Shown piece by piece: positions 32,140-38,769 of a stretch of 64,000 nt of DNA. The translations under genes and the position numbers were made by a program. The DNA comes from Microbacterium oleivorans (GTDB taxonomy: Bacteria > Actinomycetota > Actinomycetes > Actinomycetales > Microbacteriaceae). The stretch lies in the NCBI RefSeq assembly GCF_023715745.1, contig NZ_JAMBOV010000002.1:558001-622000 (forward strand). The letters are read 5' to 3'. The notes beneath the pieces are model-generated. The model worked only from the letters and a program-made list of their open reading frames with translations. It was not told the origin of the DNA and searched no databases. Positions within the stretch are counted from its first letter, which is position 1. The number at the start of each line of letters is the position of its first letter.

Positions 32140-33348
32140 TCAGCCTGCGGAAGCCGCCAGGCGACGCGCGGCCTCGGCGATGACGTCCGTCCGTTTGCAT
32201 GCCGCGAAACGGACGAGACTCGCGTATTCCGCGCGGTGGTCGTCGGACACGAAAGCCGTGAGCGGGATCGCGGCGACGCCGGCCCGCTCGGGGAGGGCAC
32301 GGCAGAAGTCCGCCGCATCTTCGCCGGACTCGAGCGCAGGCCGAACGTCGGCGACCGTGAAGTACGACCCCGCCGGAGTGGAGACGTCGAAGCCGGCGGC
32401 GATCAGGCCGCTGCCGAGGAGATCGCGCCGTTCGCGTTGCGTCGCGGCGAGGTCCTCGAAATAGACGTCGGGCAGTCCGAGCCCCACCGCGATGGCGGGC
32501 TGGAACGGAGCGCCGTTCACGTATGTCAGATACTGCTTCACCGCCAGGACGGCGTCGATCAGGTCGGCCGGACCGCTGACCCAGCCCACTTTCCAGCCGG
32601 TCGTCCGGAACGTCTTGCCGCCGGACGAGATCGTCAGGGTGCGCTCGGCGGCGCCGGGCAGAGTGGCGATCGGGGTGTGCGTCCCCTCCATGATCAGGTG
32701 CTCGTACACCTCATCGGTGACGATCAGGGCGTCGTGAAGCTCGGCGAGGCGCAGGATCTCGCCGCGCACCTCGGCGGAGAAGACCGTGCCCGTCGGGTTG
32801 TGCGGGTCGTTCACGAGGATCACCCGCGTCCGGTCGCTCACCGCCGCCTGGAGATCCGCGAGGTCGGGCTCCAGGGCCGGCCACCGGAGCGGAACGGGGA
32901 CGAGTCGCGCGCCGGCGAGAGCGATCGCTGCGGCGTACGAGTCGTAGTACGGCTCGAAGACGACGACCTCGTCGTCGGGGCCGTCGAGAAGGGCGAGAAG
33001 GGTCGCGGTCAGCGCCTCCGTGGCGCCGGCGGTGATCAGTATCTCCCGCTCAGGATCGAGGTCGATTCCGTAGAACCGGCGCTGGTGATCCGCGACGGCC
33101 TCGCGGAGGACCGGCATGCCGCGGCCGGGCGGGTACTGATTCATCCCTGTGCGGATGGCACGGATCGCCGCATCCAGGACCTCGGCGGGTCCGTCCTCGT
33201 CCGGGAAGCCCTGACCGAGGTTGACGGCGTCATGGCGGACAGCCGCGGCGGTGATCTCGGCGAAGATCGTCGGGGCCAGCATTCCGTCGGGGGCGAGGAG
33301 GCCGGCGCCGCGGGCTGCGCGTTGCCAGGCACCGGGGATGTGCAGCAC
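32140..33348 (-). CDS. PLP-dependent aminotransferase class I/II (methionine/kynurenine-type)
   Basis: A 402-aa fold-type I aminotransferase. The substrate region VNLGQGFPDEDGPAEVLDA and NQYPPGRGMPVLREAV, the PLP-binding NDPHNPTGTVFS, LIVTDEVYEHLI and the catalytic lysine in SSGGKTFRTTGWKVGWV are all present. The pattern LGQGFPDEDGP is shared with the methionine aminotransferase YbdL and kynurenine aminotransferases. GTG 33348 has TACGCT 6 nt upstream, pointing to a leaderless start; an ATG at 33405 with a weak GGGAG site would add 19 residues of low-complexity sequence. It converges with the amidase gene 21 bp away. Confidence 0.88.
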   Translation of the reverse strand: MLHIPGAWQRAARGAGLLAPDGMLAPTIFAEITAAAVRHDAVNLGQGFPDEDGPAEVLDAAIRAIRTGMNQYPPGRGMPVLREAVADHQRRFYGIDLDPEREILITAGATEALTATLLALLDGPDDEVVVFEPYYDSYAAAIALAGARLVPVPLRWPALEPDLADLQAAVSDRTRVILVNDPHNPTGTVFSAEVRGEILRLAELHDALIVTDEVYEHLIMEGTHTPIATLPGAAERTLTISSGGKTFRTTGWKVGWVSGPADLIDAVLAVKQYLTYVNGAPFQPAIAVGLGLPDVYFEDLAATQRERRDLLGSGLIAAGFDVSTPAGSYFTVADVRPALESGEDAADFCRALPERAGVAAIPLTAFVSDDHRAEYASLVRFAACKRTDVIAEAARRLAASAG

Positions 33349-33354
33349 CGGCCC

Positions 33355-33360
33355 AGCGTA
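33355..33360 (-). promoter_or_regulatory. -10 box of a probable leaderless promoter for the aminotransferase
   Basis: TACGCT on the minus strand with a 6-nt spacer before GTG 33348. It favours that start over ATG 33405. Confidence 0.4.
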
Positions 33361-33494
33361 CCGTCCGCTCGCGCCGACGACACCCGGTACGACCCCGGGC
33401 GTCATCCACTCCCATAGGCTGATCGGAGGGTCGGCATAGCTGGTCCACAGACTCCGGGAGCACTCTGAAGTCGCCTCGAAGAAGGAGCAGTCCC

Positions 33495-34961
33495 ATGAGC
33501 GATTCGAACACCCCCGACCCGAACACGTCCGGCGCCTCTGTGCCGCCGCGTCCGCCGCTGCCCGACTCGGGTGCCACCGGTCACCCCGCTCCCGGCACGG
33601 CCGGCCAGCCGGAGACCGGCGCCCCTCACCCGGGGAACGGGTGGTTCGCCCACGCGCCGCAGACGTCGCAGCACCCCCAGACGTCCGGCCACCACGCCGC
33701 GGGCGCCGGCTTCGGTGCGCAGCCGACCGACACGCACGCCTCCCGCACCACTGAGGCGAAGGTCGGCTCCGGCAAGATCGTGGCCGTCCTCGTCGCCGCC
33801 GCCATCGTCGGCGCGGTCTCCGGGCTCGGCGGCGCGGCCATCGGCAACGACATGTTCGCCGCCGACGGCGGCTCCGTGGTGTCGCAGGGATCGACGACGG
33901 TCACCGTCAACGACCCCGACACGGTCAACCAGACCACCGGCATCGCAGCCAAGACCCTCCCGAGCGTCGTCACGATCAGTGCGACGTCCTCGAACGGCGG
34001 CGGCACCGGCTCCGGGGTGGTCCTCACCTCCGACGGCTACATCGTGACCAACACCCACGTGGTGACGCTGGACGGCGCGAGCTCCGACGTCGCATTGCGC
34101 GTGACCACCTCCGACGGGAAGGTCTACGACGCGAAGGTCGTCGGGACCGACCCGATCTACGACCTCGCGGTGATAAAGCTGACGGGCGCGAGCGGGCTCA
34201 CGCCCATCACCTTCGCCGATTCTGGCAAACTCAACGTGGGCGACACGACGGTCGCCGTGGGCGCCCCCCTCGGCCTGGCGAACACCGTGACCACGGGTAT
34301 CGTCAGCGCGCTGAACCGCTCCATCCAGATCGCCTCCTCCGCCGTGCCGGACTCGGGCGAGCAGCAGCAGGACCAGGGGCAGAACGGAGAGTCCCCCTTC
34401 CAGTTCGACTTCGGCCAGGGTCAGCAGGGCGGCTCGGGGTCGTCGGGCACGATCTCCATCGCGGTCATCCAGACGGACGCCGCCATCAACCCGGGCAACT
34501 CCGGCGGCGCACTCGTCGATGACAAGGGTGACCTCATCGGCATCAACGTGGCGATCGCGACGGCCGGCGGCGGATCCTCCTCCTCGAGCGAGGCGGGATC
34601 GATCGGTGTGGGATTCTCTATCCCGTCGAACATCGTCAAGCGCGTCACGGACGAGATCATCGCGGACGGCTCCGCCACACACGGCCTGCTCGGCGCGATG
34701 GTCGGGAACGCCGCCGACGCGCAGGACAGTGACATCGCCGGCGCCCTCATCAGTGACGTCACCTCGGGAGGCGCCGCGGCCCAGGCTGGACTGAAGTCCG
34801 GCGACGTGGTCACCGAGTTCGACGGCGTCCCGGTGCGGGACGCGACCGACCTCACGGCGCAGGTGCGTGCATTGGCCGCCGGCGCGAAGGCCAGTCTCGT
34901 GTACGTCCGAGACGGCAAGACGCTGAGCGCCGACGTGACACTCGGCGAGCTCACCGAGTAG
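33495..34961 (+). CDS. HtrA/DegP-like serine protease with PDZ domain
   Basis: A 488-aa protein anchored by one span near residues 95-118 (KIVAVLVAAAIVGAVSGLGG); the first 90 residues are a cytoplasmic Pro/His-rich, disordered tail. The trypsin-like domain has H188 in VTNTHVVTL, D223 in DPIYDLAVIKL and S336 in INPGNSGGALVD, so it is catalytically complete. A Gln-Gly-rich insert (about residues 284-318, including GEQQQDQGQNGE) sits between Asp and Ser, in an activation-loop position. A PDZ domain closes the chain (AALISDVTSGGAAAQAGLKS). GAAGGAG 7 nt before the ATG fixes the start. Role: envelope protein quality control. Confidence 0.93.
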   Translation: MSDSNTPDPNTSGASVPPRPPLPDSGATGHPAPGTAGQPETGAPHPGNGWFAHAPQTSQHPQTSGHHAAGAGFGAQPTDTHASRTTEAKVGSGKIVAVLVAAAIVGAVSGLGGAAIGNDMFAADGGSVVSQGSTTVTVNDPDTVNQTTGIAAKTLPSVVTISATSSNGGGTGSGVVLTSDGYIVTNTHVVTLDGASSDVALRVTTSDGKVYDAKVVGTDPIYDLAVIKLTGASGLTPITFADSGKLNVGDTTVAVGAPLGLANTVTTGIVSALNRSIQIASSAVPDSGEQQQDQGQNGESPFQFDFGQGQQGGSGSSGTISIAVIQTDAAINPGNSGGALVDDKGDLIGINVAIATAGGGSSSSSEAGSIGVGFSIPSNIVKRVTDEIIADGSATHGLLGAMVGNAADAQDSDIAGALISDVTSGGAAAQAGLKSGDVVTEFDGVPVRDATDLTAQVRALAAGAKASLVYVRDGKTLSADVTLGELTE

Positions 34962-34974
34962 CAGCATCCGGAGC

Positions 34975-35020
34975 ACGACCCCACCCCGCGATAGGCTCGC
35001 GGGGTGGGGTCGTTCTCTTT
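34975..35020 (+). terminator. Terminator after the HtrA gene, overlapping the next promoter and start codon
   Basis: A perfect 16-bp stem (34975-34990 with 34998-35013), loop ATAGGCT, then the T-rich TCTCTTT. The loop holds TAGGCT (34992-34997), which is also the -10 box for the next gene, and the right arm contains the GTG at 35004. Confidence 0.8.
34992..34997 (+). promoter_or_regulatory. -10 box inside the terminator loop, for the first glycerophosphotransferase gene
   Basis: TAGGCT with a 6-nt spacer to GTG 35004, as at other leaderless starts in the window. Confidence 0.45.
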
Positions 35021-36248
35021 CGCGTCGGGCAATGCCGCCCAGGTGATGAGGCTCCCGCTGCACGTCCTGGGCGTCCTGGCCACCCGGGTGGTCCCGCGCT
35101 CGCGCGATCTGTGGGTGTTCGGTTCCTCGATCGGGATCGGGGAGGGTGCCCTCGCGCTGTGGCAGGTCGCGACTGCCGCGGGAGAACGCGCCGTCTGGCT
35201 GACCGGGACGGAGAAGGATGCCGACGCTGCGCGACGTGCCGGGATGCCCTCGGCGCCCAAGCGCGGACTTCGTGGCTTCTGGCTCACGGCGCGCGCCCGC
35301 GTCGTCGTCATCACCCACGGTTCCGGTGACGTGAACCGTTACGCCACGTCCGGGTCCTACCTGGTCCAGCTGTGGCACGGCATCCCGCTGAAGCGGCTGG
35401 GACTCGATTCCCCGGTCACGGCGCGCGCTCCGTTGCCCGTGCCGGGACTGAGCCGACTCCTGCAGATCGCCTACCGGCGCACGCAGCGGCGCATCCGCCT
35501 GCTCCCCGCCGCGTCGCACCTGGTCCGGGGCCGACTGGAATCGGCCTTCGGCCTCGGTCACGAGCAGGTCCTCGTCACGGGCGAGCCACGCGTGGACGTG
35601 CTCTCGAGCGGTCGCGAGACGGCAGAGGCACGGGCCGATGTCGAGGGGCTCGTCGGCCCGCTCGACGGCGCGAGGATCGTGCTCTACGCCCCGACCTGGC
35701 GCGACGGGGAGACGGACCCGGCGGTTCCGTCCACCGCCGAATGGGACTTGATCGGCGCGGCGCTGGAGCGTCTCGACGCCGTGCTGCTGGTGCGACCGCA
35801 TCCGCTCGGCGCAGGGGAGTACCGCTCCGGGACGTCGAACCGACGCATCCGTCTTCTGGGGTCGGACCTGCTGGCCGACGTGACCCCCGCGCTTCCCGCG
35901 CTCGACGTGCTCATCACGGACTATTCATCGCTGGCGTATGACAGCGCGCTCATTCCGCTGCCGGTCGTCTTCTTCGCACCTGACGAGGACCGCTACGCCG
36001 TGGAGCGCGGCTTCTACGGGCGATACCGCGACGTGGCCGGGGATGACGTCGCGACGGACTGGGCAGGGGTCATGACGCAAGTCGCCACCGTCCTCACCGA
36101 TGACGTCGAGCGCGCGCGCCGGCTTGCCCGCGCCGAGGCACTGAGCGCACGCGTGCACGCGTTCCGCGACGGATGCAACGCGGAGCGCGTCTACGGCGCC
36201 ATCCGGCGTGGGCTTGCGACGACGACCCGGACGAGGAGGCAGCCGTGA
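35004..36248 (+). CDS. CDP-glycerol glycerophosphotransferase family protein (TagB/TagF type), first copy
   Basis: A 414-aa enzyme of the family that transfers glycerol-phosphate-type units to wall polymers. Key motifs: LVQLWHGIPLKRLGLD near residue 122 (catalytic His in WHGIPLK), IVLYAPTWRDGETD near residue 228, LLVRPHPLG, and LITDYSSLAYDSALIPLPVV near residue 305. No transmembrane span, so probably membrane-peripheral. GTG 35004 lies inside the preceding terminator stem; an ATG at 35046 would shorten it by 14 residues. I keep GTG because FSFASGNAA follows and a -10 box fits. The stop overlaps the next gene by 4 nt. The polymer is unknown. Confidence 0.85.
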   Translation: MGSFSFASGNAAQVMRLPLHVLGVLATRVVPRSRDLWVFGSSIGIGEGALALWQVATAAGERAVWLTGTEKDADAARRAGMPSAPKRGLRGFWLTARARVVVITHGSGDVNRYATSGSYLVQLWHGIPLKRLGLDSPVTARAPLPVPGLSRLLQIAYRRTQRRIRLLPAASHLVRGRLESAFGLGHEQVLVTGEPRVDVLSSGRETAEARADVEGLVGPLDGARIVLYAPTWRDGETDPAVPSTAEWDLIGAALERLDAVLLVRPHPLGAGEYRSGTSNRRIRLLGSDLLADVTPALPALDVLITDYSSLAYDSALIPLPVVFFAPDEDRYAVERGFYGRYRDVAGDDVATDWAGVMTQVATVLTDDVERARRLARAEALSARVHAFRDGCNAERVYGAIRRGLATTTRTRRQP

Positions 36249-37690
36249 TCGAGGTGTCCCTCCTCCCCGGCGACCGACTGGCCCTCGACGGTACCGGCGC
36301 CGTCCCCGCCGGCGTGCGCGCGGTCGGCCCTCGAGCGTCGTCCGACGCGGTCGTCAGCCGTACGGATGCCGGGTGGCGCGCCGTGCTGCCGCTGCGGGTG
36401 TCCCGGTGGGGAAGAACGGAGCTCGCCCTTCCGAGCGGCGACTACCGCCTGGAACTCGACCTCACGGGGTCGTCCGCGCCGGAGCTCGCGCCGCTGCGGC
36501 GCACGGTAGGGGAGAGCGTCGCCGTCGAGATCCGTGGCGGAGAGCTGATCGTGGGGCCGCCGCTGACGGACGTGGACGGAACCGCCGCGGGTCAGGCTGC
36601 GCTCGAGCGCGCGTATGCGGAGGGCACCGGCGACCTCGAGAACGCGGTCTTCTTCGAGAGCTTCTACGGACGCAACGCGAGCTGCAACCCTCGCGCGATC
36701 GACGAGGAGATCGCTCGGGTGGCCCCGACCGTCACCCGCTACTGGAGCGTCGTCGACCGATCCGTAGAGGTGCCGACGGGTGGGGTGGCGGTCGTGGAGG
36801 GGTCACCGGAATGGTGGCGTGCGCGCGGCGCGGCGAGGCTGCTCGTCGTCAATGACTGGCTGCGTCGTCGTTTCGTCCGGCGACCGGGCCAGCACGTCCT
36901 GCAGACGTGGCACGGCACACCGCTCAAGCGGCTCGCACTGGACCGGCCGGGGTTCGACCCCCGTCGGGTTCTCGCCGTCCTCCGGGAGAGCCGGCGGTGG
37001 GACGTGCTGCTCGCGCAGAACCCCTATGCCGCCCGCATCCTGAGTACGGCCTACGCCTTCCGTCGCCGTCCCGTCTGGGTGGAGGGGTACCCGCGTAACG
37101 ACGTCCTCCTCACCGGCGATCGAGCCGCGATCCGTCGTGGACTGGGTGTCGCCGAACAGGAGAGGGTGATCCTGTACGCCCCGACGTGGCGGGACGATAG
37201 GGATCAGATGGTCGACTTCCTCGACCTGCAGGCGTTGGCGCGGGATGCCGAGGCCACCGTCCTCGTCCGCGGACACTCCCGGACGCTCCTACCGGGCTCG
37301 GACGCGAGCGGCCATCGCGTCATCGACGTGACCGGGTACCCCGACATCTCGGCGCTCCTGCTCGCGGCGGACGCGCTCATCACCGACTACTCCTCGGTCA
37401 TGTTCGACTTCACGGCCACCGGGAAGCCGGTTTACTTCTTCGTCCCGGATCTCGAGCACTACCGCGGTCGGCTGCGAGGGTTCTACTTCGACCTGGCCGA
37501 GCGTGCGCCGGGGCCCGTCGCCATGACGCAGGAGGATCTGACGGCGGCGCTCGCAGACCCCGCCGTGCCGGAGCGGTTCGCCGACCGGTACGAGTCGTGG
37601 TCAGCCCGCTTCAATGCCCGCGACGACGGGCACGCCGCCGAGCGTGTCGTCGCACGTCTGCTCGATCAGGGGATGATCGCGCGGGACTGA
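36245..37690 (+). CDS. CDP-glycerol glycerophosphotransferase family protein, second copy with extra N-terminal domain
   Basis: A 481-aa protein starting GTG 36245 inside the previous stop (4-nt overlap). The first about 115 residues are beta-rich (SLLPGDRLALDGTGAVP, WRAVLPLRVSRWGRTELAL) and not part of the catalytic fold. Then LENAVFFESFYGRNASCNPR, the family's typical region, VLQTWHGTPLKRLALDR with its catalytic His, LLAQNPYAARIL, EGYPRNDVLL, VILYAPTWRDDRDQ and DALITDYSSVMFDFTATGKP. The same motifs appear in the 845-aa protein. It is probably the primer or polymerase of a wall glycopolymer. It converges with the GT2 gene 11 bp away, without an obvious hairpin. Confidence 0.86.
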   Translation: MIEVSLLPGDRLALDGTGAVPAGVRAVGPRASSDAVVSRTDAGWRAVLPLRVSRWGRTELALPSGDYRLELDLTGSSAPELAPLRRTVGESVAVEIRGGELIVGPPLTDVDGTAAGQAALERAYAEGTGDLENAVFFESFYGRNASCNPRAIDEEIARVAPTVTRYWSVVDRSVEVPTGGVAVVEGSPEWWRARGAARLLVVNDWLRRRFVRRPGQHVLQTWHGTPLKRLALDRPGFDPRRVLAVLRESRRWDVLLAQNPYAARILSTAYAFRRRPVWVEGYPRNDVLLTGDRAAIRRGLGVAEQERVILYAPTWRDDRDQMVDFLDLQALARDAEATVLVRGHSRTLLPGSDASGHRVIDVTGYPDISALLLAADALITDYSSVMFDFTATGKPVYFFVPDLEHYRGRLRGFYFDLAERAPGPVAMTQEDLTAALADPAVPERFADRYESWSARFNARDDGHAAERVVARLLDQGMIARD

Positions 37691-37701
37691 GACCGCACCG
37701 G

Positions 37702-38769
37702 TCAGGGGAGCGGAGTGTTGCGATCCAGACGTGACGTGTCGATCGTGTCCTTCGCCCCCCGCACCAGACCGACGAGGAACCCGGCGCCCCACGCGAGGTG
37801 CATCGTGGGCAGGACGACCAGGAGCCAGCACCGCTCCCGCAGTGCTCGACCCGCGATGAGGCTGACGGCGACGATGCCGAGGACGTAGAGGGCGAGCGGA
37901 AGGTGGAACACGGACAGGACCGCCGAGAGTGCGCCTCCCACGATGCCCGCACCCTGCAGCACACCCACCACAACGCTCGCGACGACGGCGAGGACCAGCG
38001 CCGGCGGAGCGAAGAACCGCAGCGAGTTCGACCGCCCGAAGCGGCGCACGAGCTCGCCGCGCCACGTTCCGGTCGCGAGGAACTGCCGAGCCAGTCGCAC
38101 CCAGCTCTCCCGCGGCCAATAGGTGACGGCGAGCTCCGGATCGAACCAGACGCGGTACCCCGCGCGCCGGATGCGGAGGTTCAGCTCCCAGTCCTCACCA
38201 CGGCGGATGGTCTCGTCGAACAGCCCGACCTGCTGGAGCACCTCGCGCCGCATGACCCCGAGGTACGCCGATTCGGCGGGACCTTCCGGTGCGCCGACGT
38301 GGTACGCCCCCCCGCCGAGACCGATGGGCGAGTTGTAGGCGATCGCGACGGCGCGCTGGAACGGCGTGCGTCCGTCGGCACGCATCACCCCCCCGACATT
38401 CGCGGCGCGGGCGCGTTCCAGGGTGGCGAGCGCACGACGGGTGTACCCCGGCGCGAGCTCGGAGTGGGCGTCGACACGCACGATCGTGGGGTGGTGGGCA
38501 GCGCGGATCGCAAGGTTGAGGGCGACCGGGATGTCCGCACGCGGGTTTTCGACGAGTCGGATGCGGTCGTCCTCGTCCGCAAGTCGCCGGGCGAGCTCCG
38601 TGGTGCCGTCCGTCGACGGTCCCAACGCGAGGATCAGCTCCGCAGGTCCGTCCACATCCTGCTGCAGGACGGTCTGCACGGCGCGCTCGAGGTACTCCTG
38701 TTCGTTGAGCACGGGCATCACGAACGTGACACCCGATCCGGGCACGGGAACGGGCGCGTCGACTGTCAC
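37702..38769 (-). CDS. Glycosyltransferase family 2 with C-terminal membrane spans (ExoA-like)
   Basis: A 355-aa protein. The GT-A domain has VTFVMPVLNEQEYLERAV, ILALGPSTDGTTELA and IVRVDAHSELAPGY (the metal-binding D-x-H), and later FDETIRRGEDWELNLR, the acceptor motif. About four hydrophobic spans close the chain (FFAPPALVLAVVASVVVGV; FHLPLALYVLGIVAVSLIAG; CWLLVVLPTMHLAWG). Such proteins attach a sugar to a lipid carrier at the inner membrane face. The start overlaps the stop of the 845-aa fusion gene by 4 nt, so they are cotranscribed, and it probably adds a sugar to the same glycopolymer. Confidence 0.87.
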   Translation of the reverse strand: MTVDAPVPVPGSGVTFVMPVLNEQEYLERAVQTVLQQDVDGPAELILALGPSTDGTTELARRLADEDDRIRLVENPRADIPVALNLAIRAAHHPTIVRVDAHSELAPGYTRRALATLERARAANVGGVMRADGRTPFQRAVAIAYNSPIGLGGGAYHVGAPEGPAESAYLGVMRREVLQQVGLFDETIRRGEDWELNLRIRRAGYRVWFDPELAVTYWPRESWVRLARQFLATGTWRGELVRRFGRSNSLRFFAPPALVLAVVASVVVGVLQGAGIVGGALSAVLSVFHLPLALYVLGIVAVSLIAGRALRERCWLLVVLPTMHLAWGAGFLVGLVRGAKDTIDTSRLDRNTPLP

